64,000 nt of DNA from Aradus depressus (Eukaryota > Arthropoda > Insecta > Hemiptera > Aradidae): assembly GCA_963662175.1 (NCBI GenBank), contig OY759218.1:51405427-51469426 (forward strand), given 5' to 3'. The translations under genes were made by a program, and so were the position numbers. Of this stretch, positions 12,081-22,529 are shown piece by piece. Below the pieces are notes generated by a model, which was not told the origin of the DNA, ran no database searches, and worked only from the letters and a program-made list of their open reading frames with translations. How positions within the stretch are numbered: position 1 is the stretch's first letter; each line of letters begins with the position of its first letter.

Positions 12081-13101
12081 GAATGAATTATACTGTAGTA
12101 TGACCAAAACATAGTTTAAAAAATAAATTTGAAAAACCAACTTTTTCATAATGAAATCAAAAAAATTCATAATTTCCGAACTAGACAAAACTTCGAAGGT
12201 TAAATCTAGATAAAATTAAGTGAATAAACGAATGAATGGTATTTGAAACCACATACTTCTCTGCGGTTTGGGTGATTAACAAAGATAAATTGTTCATTAT
12301 ACTTAAATTAATAACTAAATTGGAGGAAACAGGTTTTCATATACGTTTGAAACTAACATTTAGCAGAGAGGTTGCAGATAGCAAACATTCGCTGTCGAAA
12401 AGTGACAGCCATATCTTCCCCACCTGGTTCCAACTAATTAGTGATAATATATTGCACTGCTACTAAGATACTAAAATTATTACTATAGAAATGATATAAT
12501 CAATAACATTATACAATACATTAAGCTTTGTGTCCGCGGACCAATGAGGCAAAGCGGCAAAATTTACACAATTATTGTGAAGATGGCGTTGCGAGTATTG
12601 ATTATTTCACAGGTTGTAAAATAAAAACGTAGTCTCACAGAATTTATTAATTGTGTAAGCTGGATTTCGAGGTTGCCCTCATAATTGAGCTACCTACAAG
12701 TAACCCATAATTTAGTAAAAATAAAAAAATAAAATAATTCTAATATGAACTGATCATAAAAAATAAATTAATAAATAAATTTTATAAACAAAATTAATAA
12801 ATAATTCACATTAATTAATGTGGTATAAAAAAACTTCAACGTACCTGATAAAACTTTTTTTAAACATAAAAATTTGAAAGAGAAACAGGACAAATAAAAT
12901 ATATAAACTACTAAAAAATTAACAGTGAAGCTTTTTTATGTCACTTTACTTAATTTTCTTTCTTTATTTATTTTTTATGAACAGATCATTTTAGACAACA
13001 TTGATATTTATTTTAGCCTTGAGATTTTTTTTTTTTTCGTTTTTACTAAGTGATCGGTTCTTTGTAGACAGGTTGATGACAGCAACCTCGAAAGCCGGCT
13101 A
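12081..13101. other. No gene; includes the repeat that hosts SINE S2
   Basis: Mostly AT-rich. The final 80 bp (GATGACAGCAACCTCGAAAG) continue after the SINE at 13331 and match an uninterrupted paralogous repeat at 48940-49010, so they belong to another unnamed dispersed repeat. Confidence 0.55.
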
Positions 13102-13330
13102 GGGGAGCCATGGTGGCCGTGCGGGCTAGAGCGTAGGGCTTTGGTCGCATGGTCTCACCATGGTTTGCGGGTTCGAATCCCGTCCGGGAGTGAGTTTTAT
13201 TTCGTAGATAAAATTCCCTCCTGGGGCCATGGATGTCGTTAAATAACTAGATTACAACACCCTTACAAGAAATATGGCTAATATGGATAGAACATAAGGC
13301 CAAAAAAAAAAAAAAAAAAAAAAAAAAAAA
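13102..13330 (+). mobile_element. SINE S2 (tRNA-derived) with target-site duplication
   Basis: The head TGGCCGTGCGGGCTAGAGCG serves as A box, and GCGGGTTCGAATCCCGTCC is a perfect T-arm/B-box. The body contains GAGTTTTATTTCGTAGATAA and CTGGGGCCATGGATGT. The A tail is about 25 bases. It is flanked by AAAGCCGGCTA (13091-13101 and 13328-13338), a target-site duplication expected from LINE-mediated insertion. Confidence 0.92.
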
Positions 13331-13439
13331 GCCGGCTACCACAATTAATAAAACCTATGAGAGGTCAGACTATGTTCCATGCCCACGTCAACCAATTTAG
13401 AAAATGTTTTCTTAAATTTTCTTTTATACATTATTGCAC

Positions 13440-13846
13440 CCGTCACCATTAATAATGTTTTAATCCCTTCCTCCAGCCAGGTACGTTACTCAGGCAGACT
13501 AACGACTAACCCATACAGACGACTTAAATTACGAGAATTAAATTGACATTACGAATTACTACGAAGACTACTTGAACCATAATCAAAACTTTCTACTCCC
13601 TACAAACTGACAGTTTACAAGTCTATAATACCCAATATGGATATATGGCCTAGAAGTTTCTAGTTTTTTTTTAAATATTTCGTGACAACAGTGACAGTGA
13701 TTAGTTACAAATGAGAGAAAATCAGTGACTAGGAAGTGTCACCACTGGGTGATTTCTCCCCTCATGACATTTTGACATTGCCATTATGTCTGTATTAGCA
13801 TATTTGCTTGTTGTATATATTTTTATACAGTTGTAAATATCTCTTT

Positions 13847-13924
<78 letters not shown>
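13440..13924 (+). mobile_element. Jockey-like LINE 3' end with long A tail
   Basis: 13490-13660 reads ELNxHYELLRRLLEP, SKLSTPYKLTVYKSII and then NMDIW after a frameshift, matching the end of the Jockey-type reverse transcriptase palm/thumb region. The 3' UTR (13680-13850: GTGACAGTGATTAGTTACAA, GGGTGATTTCTCCCC) ends TTGTAAATAAA followed by about 70 A. The same UTR occurs at 42735-42906, so this is a multi-copy family. The element is truncated and inactive, but the long pure A tail suggests recent insertion. Confidence 0.8.
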
Positions 13925-13927
<3 letters not shown>

Positions 13928-14323
13928 TTCGTAATGATTACATTTATGTTAAATCTGAAAGTTCAAAAATTCACACACATTTAATATTCAACAAAACATT
14001 GTTCAAATGAGAGTTATAAGGAAAAAACAGTTTAATAACAAAATGTTTTATTTATTTATTTTTCATTATCAATCGTTTGCATATGTATTTATTTGCGAAT
14101 GAATAGAATGGAATGGGTAAGATAATTAACTCCTTCGGTTTGTCGATAGGCAAACCTTGAGCAATCTAAGCCTTATGAAAGTATGTAATCTCTTCTCCAA
14201 AAATATTGAACAATAAAGAGAGGTTCAGAGAAATAATAGAAATTCAATGTGTCAAAAGGATTCGGAAACTTTCACTAACTCCGCGCATTAGTTTTTAATT
14301 TTTAGGGATTTTAACAAATTTAA
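13925..14323. other. No gene recognised
   Basis: AT-rich spacer between the A tail of the LINE and a palindromic element. No repeat or coding signal recognised. Confidence 0.5.
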
Positions 14324-14709
14324 TTGATGAAGGTCATCAAATCATCTTGATTTGAAACAAAAAACAGATTGGCCTTCGGTCTCCCCAAAATATATTTATT
14401 TTATTTTGGTCCACGTTTCGGCATTATCAAAACCCTTGTGACCAAATAAAACAATTTATAACCATTAAAGTTTTATATGGTAGTCAATATTAAAATTTGT
14501 ACAATTAAACACCATGTAACCTCTAACTAGTTACCAAATTTTTAAATTGCCTACCATATAGTATTATAATGGTTATAAATTGTTTTATTTTGTCACAAAA
14601 GTTTTGATACTGCCTAAATAATGGCGAAACATCAACAAAAATAAAATAAATATATTTTGGCTAGACCGAAGGCCAATCTGTTGTTTGTCTCAAACCACCT
14701 TCATCAAGT
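14324..14709. mobile_element. Palindromic foldback element (MITE-like), 386 bp
   Basis: Arms at about 14324-14500 and 14540-14709 are inverted copies (CAGATTGGCCTTCGGTCT with its complement; AATTTATAACCATTAAA with its complement). Each arm contains a GAAAC-type motif: the reverse complement of GTTTCGGCATTATCAAAA on the left, and TTTTGATACTGCC...GGCGAAAC on the right. No coding content. Confidence 0.8.
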
Positions 14710-16157
14710 GAACATTATACTACTCTCAAATCAAAGATATTCTTCCTCAACTTCTAGCAAGTTTAATTTAATATTTAACAAATAAACTAAGATACAATGT
14801 CAGTATCATAAAAATAGTTAATAATGGATGAAAAACATATGTATACATATATAGTTTTTTTAATATGTACTTAGTTAAAATTGTCACATTTTCCTTAAAC
14901 GAAAGATTTTAATTAAACCAAAGACACTAATGGAAAATAAATGATAATTTATATTCGTCACAAAAAAAAATTAGGAAACAATAAACAGTAACTAAAAAAC
15001 AAAAAATCCAGTAAATCCTAAAGATCTGCATTACTTTCTTAGATTTTCAAAATTATATTTTTTTAAGTTAAACAAAGGATCACCATTGAAAATGCAACAA
15101 GAAACCGCGACGCAATGTGGTCCCAAATCACTTTTTGTTCAAAACAAATGTAAAAAAAATATTAGGTGGTAGAAATGCTGGCCGAAAATAAATAAATACG
15201 TATTTTGTTAGTTGGCTTTATGAGTCTCAAATTTCAATGTATTTCTTCATCAGACCGTTGTAATGAATGTATTCATATGTAAATTCAAAGCAGTATAATG
15301 ATTCTGTATTTTATAAAAACAAAGTTTTCTTATATTACTTCACTTCCTTAAATCGAAATTTCAAATTTAAGCTATTACAGGATTTTGGAGGACCTAACAT
15401 TTGAAACTTATAGTAGTGCCATGAGAACGTTGATATTTATTTTATTTTTATGTTTAAAAAGTCAGAAGTCTTATATGAAACCATCTTTCAAAAATATCGA
15501 ATATTTCACCAATCAGACTTATTTGGACTTCACATAACATAAATGAAAATAATATAATATAATTCTTACTAATATTATCGAAACTACATTTTTATGAGTT
15601 TATTACAAGTACAAAAATAAGTATATTTTTTCTCTAAAATATTATTAAATATATATATATATAATTTTTTTTGTTTCCTGATCACAAATTATGAAGAAAT
15701 ATAGAAAAAAATAAATATATATGAATATGTCTAAAGAAATTACGTTAGTTTGCAAAAATACAATGTCAAATAATATGACCCTGAGTTGACAATATGAACT
15801 GAACTACTCGTATTTACTCATATTCTTAAAGCTGTTGTTTTTTTAAGCGAAAAGAACAATTTTACACCTATCTTTTTCAATTAATATATAAAATAAATAG
15901 TTAACGTCCAACATTAGACTTACATAAATAGAAATATTTAAAAAAAAAAAAAAAATCATAATTAGTGGAGATTGACAACTATTTTTCTAGAGAAATTAAC
16001 AAAACAAATAAATAATAATAATAATAAGCTTACTTTTTGAGTTGTGTAAGGAGATTATGAATTAATAATATATTATTACAACATCATTTCTCCCATTTAT
16101 TATTTCCCTTCTTAAAAATAGCAATTACAAATCGGGAAGCACTCCCATCATCAGTAT
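14710..16157. other. No gene; AT-rich spacer
   Basis: Over 1.4 kb of very AT-rich sequence with poly-A runs and short (AT)n. No open frame or repeat was recognised. Confidence 0.55.
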
Positions 16158-16404
16158 CTATAATATATGTGTTCTTTATGTTAACTACTCCTTCTGTCAA
16201 TCAGAATCCTCCATTTATAGAACATATTTATTGAGTCGACTTCTATAATATTAAATATTATTTAAACACCTAGTAAAAACTGATTATTTGTTGGAAAAAA
16301 GTTAAATTTGTTTGTAACACAATTTGACTCAATAAATATGTTCTATAAAAGGAAGACTCCGATTGGCAGAAGGAACAGTTAAACCAAAGAACACATGTAT
16401 TATA
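16158..16404. mobile_element. MITE with about 75-bp terminal inverted repeats, possible TA duplication
   Basis: Left arm phrases TATGTGTTCTTTATGTTAAC, CTCCTTCTGTCAATCAGAAT and ATAGAACATATTTATTGAGT return as complements at 16327-16404. The element is flanked by TA on both sides. Size and TA flank suggest a Tc1/mariner-type MITE. Confidence 0.7.
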
Positions 16405-16424
16405 CACACATGTAGTTTGTTATT

Positions 16425-16498
16425 ATAACGCATGTCCGAGCTTTAACAATGAGGTCACATCACCTACTACCAAAGCGTCGCTCTAGTGATGCTATAAT
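16425..16498 (-). mobile_element. SINE S1, 3' fragment
   Basis: Reverse complement of the distal SINE S1 segment: GCATGTCCGAGCTTTAACAA, GGTCACATCACCTACTACCA, AAGCGTCGCTCTAGTG. Only the last 75 bp are present. Confidence 0.7.
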
Positions 16499-16726
16499 AT
16501 AAGATAATAACAATGTTATAACCAAAATAACATTTTCAATATAATCCAACTAAAGAGTAGTCGTGTTCTAAAAAATTATATCCCAACCATTAATGTCGAT
16601 GTTTCCCAATTTTGGTAATGGCTTGAATGAACAGGTAACCAATTTTATGCGTGTTTTCGCCAGATACTTTGCGAGGCTCACCTCGCATAAAACCCATCAC
16701 AAATCAAATACTTTCCAAAAGCCTCA

Positions 16727-17029
16727 TTAAATAGTTTTCAATAATTTCCAGCTAAAGTTATGTTTTGCAAAAATATGTTTTTTGAGATGTACTTTCTGCT
16801 TAAACCTACAAGAACAATGAGGACATCTGAATTGAGGTTCTTTACCACATTCATAGCTTTGATGGCTAAGCAAGTTTTTCCGATACTTGTATCGTTTATT
16901 GCAGTCGATGCATTTAAATGGAAAGTCAGTACCATCGTACCTCAGGGACCCTTGTGCATTCGATTGATTATTAATTGCTTCTTGTGCAGCCATAAAAACA
17001 TCATCTGTTGTAGTCCGGTCACCGGTCAT
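16727..17029 (-). CDS. lola-type C2HC/C2H2 zinc-finger exon (probably an alternative terminal exon)
   Basis: The frame encodes 100 residues with two zinc fingers in the spacing typical of longitudinals-lacking (lola) isoform exons. Finger 1 is C40-x2-C43-x12-H56-x4-C61 with the hallmark YKYRKNLLSH and YECGKEPQF linker. Finger 2 is C69-x2-C72-x12-H85-x4-H90 (CPHC...LKKHIFAKH), followed by ten residues and a stop, as in terminal exons of such genes. These proteins normally carry an N-terminal BTB domain on shared upstream exons and act as nuclear DNA-binding regulators; no BTB domain is visible in this window. The true 5' end is uncertain. The first ATG is at 17029, but a splice acceptor such as CTACAACAG at about 17005 could start the exon, with a weak pyrimidine tract. 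The exon is intact, with no frameshift. It could be a stray paralogous exon rather than part of lola itself. Confidence 0.75.
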   Translation of the reverse strand: MTGDRTTTDDVFMAAQEAINNQSNAQGSLRYDGTDFPFKCIDCNKRYKYRKNLLSHQSYECGKEPQFRCPHCSCRFKQKVHLKKHIFAKHNFSWKLLKTI

Positions 17030-17084
17030 TTGTTGTCATTATAAGGACGACACTTATCAACTTTCAGCGGTATCAGGCAGAAGG

Positions 17085-17275
17085 GAGGACCAGAAGGGAC
17101 TCAACTCAAAAATCCCAATAACTGTCCATGTAATGAATGTATCGACATAAAATTTAGGATTCAGAAACCCCTAATCAAATATTGAGTTTTAGTCCAAACG
17201 GTCGTTTGGAGGAACAGCGAAAATGTATTGGATTATATTGTTCTGGGGAAGTACATAGCTGGTGATTCACCGACA
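17085..17275 (+). repeat. R-family element, distal half
   Basis: Phrases in family order: GACTCAACTCAAAAATCCCA, ATGTAATGAATGTATCGACA, CAAACGGTCGTTTGGAG, then the terminus TTCTGGGGAAGTACATAGCT and GGTGATTCACC. It lies directly upstream (minus sense) of the zinc-finger exon. Confidence 0.75.
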
Positions 17276-17674
17276 ACATTTTAGTTTTGAGTCTTTTTAT
17301 TTCTCATTCCTGTAAATTATTCAACTAAAAGGTCGCATTATTTGGAAAATAACAGAAAACTAAAATACACTTCTACAGATTATGAGGATTGTCTAGCATT
17401 TATTTTATCAAGAAATTATAATAATAAGACAATAAGAAATAAATGTATTTGCTACACTGTTGAGATATAAGAAAGAATAATGTACACGCAATTGGTTAGT
17501 TTCCTTCGTAATTTTGATAACAAGTAACTAAAACATATTGTATTTTTATTTTATATTGAATAAAACACATGGTTATCGAAACTGATAAAGAAATACATTG
17601 AAATTTGAGACAAATCCAGTCAACTATACAAACCCTCTTTTCGGTATTTTTTTATATCATTATGAATAAATAAA
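17276..17674. other. No gene recognised
   Basis: AT-rich sequence with no feature recognised on either strand. Confidence 0.5.
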
Positions 17675-17895
17675 GATGGGCTGTAGTGGCCGTGCGGGCT
17701 AGAGCACACGGCTTTGGTCGCATGGTCTTACCATGGGCGCGGGTTCGTATCCCGTCCGGGACAGAGTTTTATTTCTTACATAAAATTCTCTCCCGGGGGG
17801 GGCTATGGATGTTCTGTAAATTACCAATAACACCGTTATAGAGGATTGACTAATACGCATCGTATATTGGGCCCAAAAATAATAATAATAAAAAA
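17675..17895 (+). mobile_element. SINE S2 (tRNA-derived), copy 2
   Basis: GTGGCCGTGCGGGCTAGAGC head, GGTCGCATGGTCTTACCATG, GCGGGTTCGTATCCCGTCC B-box region (one change from consensus), TTTTATTTCTTACATAAAAT, a CCATGG-related body and an (AAT)n/A-rich tail. Confidence 0.88.
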
Positions 17896-17985
17896 AAGTA
17901 ATATTGCGTTAAGATAAATCTTCTTTCAGGACAATATTTCGGGGCGGTTATGCGCCCTCAGGTCTCAAAGAGCGAAATATAGAAA

Positions 17986-17989
<4 letters not shown>

Positions 17990-18034
<45 letters not shown>
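17990..18034. repeat. (AT)n microsatellite
   Basis: About 40 bp of pure AT dinucleotide. Immediately upstream (17936-17961, minus sense) is CTGAGGGCGCATAACCGCCC followed by CGAAAT, one of the stem-loop motifs. Confidence 0.95.
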
Positions 18035-18037
<3 letters not shown>

Positions 18038-19284
18038 TAAAAATAAACTAAATAGTAAATAACTAATCAAATGAATGGTTATAATATAAAATATAAACAA
18101 AAATAATCACGATAGAAATTTTGGGATATACTAGATGGAGGACCGGTACATCTTTTGATAAGTTATGATACACAAAAATCTAATGCGAAATTTTTAATAA
18201 ATCGTAATTTCGCGCTTCGCGACTCAGAAATTGATTATATAGGGTTTTCTTTAATTTGGGCTATAAAACGCTATAAGGTAAAAATTGGTAGAATTGAATG
18301 CTTCGAAGAATTGTATCTTGAATCAAAAGAAAACAGAAAAATAGATAAATACGTTTTTCCTCCCGAAACATAACACATCTGATCAGATCGAATAATATTT
18401 AAAAAACTTCAAGAACTCATCATTAGTTTCACAAAATTTAATACAATATAAATTTCACTTAATAGAATGTAGTTGGTCCAACTGCTTAATTTTAATCGAA
18501 AAACCGATTTAAAGAGTACTGATCCAAAACTAATACAAAATTCGGAATATATTAGAACTGTAGATTAAGTACCTATCTCTAAAAACGCATGGATTTCAAC
18601 ATAGTATATATTCATTTTTCAAAGGGAAACCTCGCATGGTTTTCACATGCATGAAGTATCAAAGGCATTATTTGAAGCAATAAAACATAAAAAGGAGAGT
18701 ATTTAAAAAATTGAAAAGTATTGACGGGTTGGTTACAAGTTTAAAATTTTACAGAAACTCGGTTTGAGTTAGTTTAAAACATTGGGAAAATTGGTACACG
18801 TAATTACTTTTTCATTTAGCCAAACGTTTTAAAAAATACATAAATATGTAGATAGTAATTTTACAATTAACCGTGGAATATACAATGAACAAAAAAAGTA
18901 TTTGCACATTTTTTTTGGCTAATTTAAGCAATAAATAAATTCAATTAGTTAAGTTTAGTGCAATTAAACAATATAATACATGCTAAAAATATTTTGTTTT
19001 ATCCAGTCGGTTTAAAACTGTAAGAGAATAATATACCCCTTCAAGCCAAAAACGTACTTTGCACGCCTGGAAATGATTTAATGTTTCACCAAAAAAAGAA
19101 GTACAAAAAATGATATTTGTAGGATTATGTTTATGTATTAATCAATGCTATTATTTAATATTGCATTCACCTCGCCGTTTTAATATGTGTACAATATGTA
19201 GTGGAAACTTGTGTGAACATGAAATATTTGACGACAGACGCGCGCAACAGCTAAAATGATAAAACAAAATGTCGTCAGTTAGTC
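18035..19284. other. No gene recognised; AT-rich spacer
   Basis: A 72-residue open frame at 18155-18373 has no recognisable family. It contains GPVHLLISYDTQ-like residues when read through, but there is too little to support a gene. The rest is AT-rich. Confidence 0.5.
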
Positions 19285-19575
19285 GTATGTACTTCCCCAG
19301 CACAAATTAATCAATTATGGTTTTGCTTTGGGCTAAAACTCAATATTCGACTTACGTAGTGGCTTCTGAATCCTCATATTCAATGTTGTATCACATTCAT
19401 TACATCGACAGTTATTAGGGTATTTGGGTCGACCCCCTTCCCTTCGACAGATATCGCGGAAAATTGATATGTGTCGTCTTCACAGAGCTTTGAAATTTCG
19501 TGTCAATACATTCATTACAACGTTATTACAGTTTTTGCGATAAGGCCCCAGCCCCCCCCCCCTCCCCCTCCCCCC
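19285..19575 (-). repeat. R-family element, reverse copy ending in poly-C
   Basis: Begins TACTTCCCCAGCACAAATTA, then GGGCTAAAACTCAATATTC, CATTACATCGACAGTTATTA, CCCTTCGACAGATAT and TTTCGTGTCAATACATTCAT. It ends in a C-rich run (19550-19575) in place of the usual CCCCCTAATCCCC block. Confidence 0.7.
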
Positions 19576-19924
19576 TACTGTACATACGCATACATAACGA
19601 TGAGTACATTTCTGGATGGATGTATAATATTAACTAAAGTAGATAGATATATGATACTAATAAGTAAATAGGTAGTTAATACTAAAAAATAAATATATGC
19701 AAATTATTACTAAACAAAAAATATATTTTACATATAAAAGACAAAAGTCATCTACACACTCATTGATCTAACTCTGAATCAAGGGAAAAATACTAAAAAA
19801 TTAAAGTTTTTATGTTATATGCTTTTGGAGAGTAAACAACTGCTAAAAAACAGAAATAACCTTCCTTGTATAATTTCTATTTCTAGTGTTTTTCTTCATT
19901 TTATTCTTTACGCATTTTCTACTT

Positions 19925-20165
19925 ACAAAGGCGTAAGGGGTCGTGGTCGACGTGTGGGAGTGGGGCTGCATAGACCAACAACGGGTGCGGGTTCCGTCCG
20001 GTGTGAGAATTTTATTCCATAGATAAAACGTTTCTCCCGGGACCATGGATGCTTGTAAATAACCCCGCTAACGTAGCCCGCCTCAAAATAAAAAAGGGCT
20101 ACACTCCCCCGCCCTCAAACAGCCCAGAGGAAGGAATTTCCATAAGGGTGGGCGTTATAAAAAAA
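19925..20165 (+). mobile_element. SINE S2, degenerate copy 3
   Basis: Diverged head GGTCGTGGTCGACGTGTG, GGGTGCGGGTTCCGTCCGG (B box damaged by deletion), AGAATTTTATTCCATAGATA, TCTCCCGGGACCATGGATGC, then an extended body with AGCCCGCCTCAAAATA. Older than the other two copies. Confidence 0.6.
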
Positions 20166-20234
20166 AAAAAAAAAAATTACAAGGGTGTGCTGATACATTT
20201 ATCTATTCATTTTTTTAATTTATGTATGCTTCAT

Positions 20235-20275
20235 TTCTAATTATTCTGAGAGGACCTCGGTCCCAGAATAAAAAT
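20235..20275 (+). repeat. Stem-loop followed by AGAATAAA
   Basis: CTGAGAGGACCTCGGTCCCA forms a GGACC/GGTCC-type stem followed directly by GAATAAA. A related unit, GGGGACGTAAGTCCC then AGAATAAA, lies at 62813-62835. The pairing of a hairpin with an AATAAA suggests the shared 3' end of a retroelement family. Clade not known. Confidence 0.4.
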
Positions 20276-20551
20276 ATTTTTTATTTAATTTCTTTTCCTC
20301 TCAACCGATATGATAAGAAGAACCCAATAACAAGGTTTCATATGTGGGCTTACAGCGTTGTTATCATGATTATCGCATCATATATACTATTAATTAAATA
20401 TAATTTATAATAGTCAAAAAACTGTTTATCGATGTTTCTCATTGAATGTTATTTATTAAAATGGAATTTATGTTCTTGGTGAAAGTAATAGAAAGATTGA
20501 TAACCATTGTACTTCAGGTGACGCTATGATATCTTTGAACGTTACTTTTTC

Positions 20552-20979
20552 CTTCCCCAGCTACACCAAGTTTAGGGGAAATTGTGTAATCAGTCAGAAT
20601 TTCAGTGATGAGTTTTCACGGGAATTTCGTGTTTTCCGGCAAATTGAATGCAAAAATGCGGAAAAAATTCCTGTCTGTGAACATGATAACTCCCGATGGA
20701 ATGAATATATCGACATGAAATTGTATATGTGTATCAAGAACCCTCTAAAAGGGATACGTATTGGTTTTCAGTCAAATCGACAAAAGGGAAGGGGGGATTA
20801 GAGAGGAGGGCACATCTCAAGAAACTTAATGACTGCTGATATGATGGATGTATCAACACAAAAGGTATGAAGATCCAGAAGTCCGAATATAAGTCAACTA
20901 TTGGTTTTTAGCCCAAATGGTCGAATTGCTTGATGGAGGGAGAGCGAAAACGTATTTGATTAATTCGTCCAGGGGAAGT
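20552..20979 (+). repeat. R-family element, complete forward copy with short inverted ends
   Basis: Begins CTTCCCCAGCTACACCAAGT and ends TTCGTCCAGGGGAAGTA, giving a short terminal inverted repeat (CTTCCCC.../...GGGGAAG). Inside come GATAACTCCCGATGGAATGA, ATATCGACATGAAATT, TTTTCAGTCAAATCGACAAA, GGGAAGGGGGGATTAGAG, a second ATGATGGATGTATCAACACA module and GGGAGAGCGAAAACGTA. There is no open frame. Probably a non-autonomous DNA element. Confidence 0.75.
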
Positions 20980-21032
20980 ACATTTATTATGGTGATTCGC
21001 TATACTACTTTGTACCAGGCAGTTCGAACTGA

Positions 21033-21350
21033 ATTTATACTGCTAAATAGGTATGCTATTCAGAGAGTCTACTGTGCTCAACTTCGTGGGTTCGAACCCG
21101 ACACTTAGATTTGTTTGTATCAAGCAGGTGAAAAAGCCTTGAGCATGCCGTCCTTCGGAGGGGACGTAAAATCGCTGTCCCGAGCCTATGCGATGTCAGG
21201 TACTCTTTAAAGACCCCTACCCTAATTAGACCTTGGTAGGAAAAATATAGGACTCCCACAGCAGAGTCGGGCTCATGTCCACCATAGCAGCAGAAGAGTA
21301 AGCGATATGACTTCGTAGTTGAAGCCCGGGCATGAGTCACAGCTAGTTTT
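21033..21350 (+). mobile_element. SINE S1, near full length
   Basis: Altered head, then TCGTGGGTTCGAACCCGACA B box, AGCATGCCGTCCTTCGGAG core, CGATGTCAGGTACTCTTTAA, CAGAGTCGGGCTCATGTCC and a tail GGGCATGAGTCACAGC. It lacks part of the GAAAGAGCGCTCTGG palindrome near the end. Confidence 0.8.
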
Positions 21351-21369
21351 AATGCCATTTGAGGTTTTT

Positions 21370-22070
21370 ACTAACATATACGATATTTCAATAAATGTAA
21401 TTGTTTTACATGCTAAAATAGCCTCGAAGATCATAACTAAGACACAAAGGGATTTTGAGCCAAATCGGCAAATGAATGAGACGTTAGAGGAAGGGAAAAC
21501 GGCGAAATTGATATACCTCCCGATGTAATAAACATATTGACAATAAAATATAGTATGTTGGTTCACAAGAACATGAGTAAGACATCTAAGGAGTTTTAGC
21601 CAAATTGGAAAATGAATGAGACGTTAGAGAGACGGGTTAACGCTGAAATTGTTATAACTCCCGATGTAATAATCATATTGACAATAAAATTTAGTATGAT
21701 GGCTCACAAGAACATGAGTAAGACACGTAGGGAGTTTTAGCCGAATCGGTCAATGACGGAGGCCTTAGAGGAGGGAATTAACGCCGAAATGATCCCGCCG
21801 GAAATCCCGTTATAATGAACATTTCGACACGAAATTTATTATGTGTGTTCAGAAGTAAAACATCTGTGGATTTTCTACCAAATCGTTTTGTAGTAGATGG
21901 TTTATGGAAAGATATTAACTCGAAAATTGTTGTAACTCCTAATGACATATCGATACGAAATTTAAAATGTGAATTCAGAAATCTATAGAAAGGACACCTG
22001 GTGATTTTACCAAAGGTGTGTTTAGAGGGAGAGTGGAATCTTATTTCGCTTTTAATAATTTTCCTTTGCA
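21370..22070 (+). repeat. Tandem array of R-type modules, period about 140 bp
   Basis: Five successive modules, each with a GACAC(A/G)TAGGGAGTTTTAGCC-like phrase, AAATCGG, GAGACGTTAGAG, AACTCCCGATGTAAT and ATATTGACAATAAAATTTAG. Starts fall at about 21440, 21580, 21720, 21858 and 21981. The modules are the same as those found once or twice in ordinary R copies, so this is an expanded version. Confidence 0.7.
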
Positions 22071-22164
22071 AAATTTGAAAAATTAAGAACGGTGAAGACA
22101 TTTTTCTACGAGAATGCCTCATGGGGATGCGCGTTTTTTGTCCGTATTTCTATTTGTAGAGTAC

Positions 22165-22255
22165 CTGTATCATCGTCTGAATCCTCCTCCTTATGCCAGT
22201 CAGAGCCGTTGACGATCGAGGTGAGCACCAACCAGAAGAGCAACGTTGTCTTCAT
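22165..22255 (-). CDS. Putative first coding exon of a secreted protein (unknown family)
   Basis: Read on the minus strand, an ATG at 22255 opens MKTTLLFWLVLTSIVNG, which has the n-, h- and c-regions of a signal peptide with likely cleavage after NG. A hydrophilic acidic stretch SDWHKEEDSDDDT follows. The frame then meets ACAG|GTACTC, a good splice donor, at 22165/22164, leaving phase 1. The 300 bp around it are GC-rich and do not match the repeat families in this window, unlike almost everything nearby. Upstream are a short out-of-frame uORF and a TCAGTT initiator-like motif. No downstream exon was recognised and the family is unknown. It could be a chance signal peptide in a GC-rich island. 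Confidence 0.4.
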
Positions 22256-22480
22256 CTTCCGGGCTGCCCGTTTAGTGTCGTCTCAACATTACGTGAGTGG
22301 CTCAGGAGCGGAATGGGTCGGGAACTTCTTGTGACTGTGGAGGCGGCACCGCGACAACTGACTACCCTTCAAGTGGAGGGTTGAAGGTGCCCGATGGAGG
22401 ATGTGAGTCACAATTCTCTTTAAACCCACCCCCAACCACCCCCGCGCCGCCCTACAACCACCCCAATTCTATCTGAGGTG
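22256..22480 (-). promoter_or_regulatory. GC-rich upstream region of the putative secretory exon
   Basis: This GC-rich stretch lies directly upstream of the candidate signal-peptide exon and stands out from the AT-rich surroundings. It carries TCAGTT, resembling the arthropod initiator TCAGTY, and runs of ACCCCC. No TATA box sits at the expected distance from it. The promoter role is inferred from position and composition only. Confidence 0.25.
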
Positions 22481-22529
22481 CACTTCAAAAGACAACTCCA
22501 ATTTAGAAGAAAAATCATTAAAAACTATC

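Noticed and set aside
13102..13200. A genuine tRNA gene
   Set aside because: The tRNA-like head runs into a SINE body with an A tail and target duplication, and recurs in other copies.
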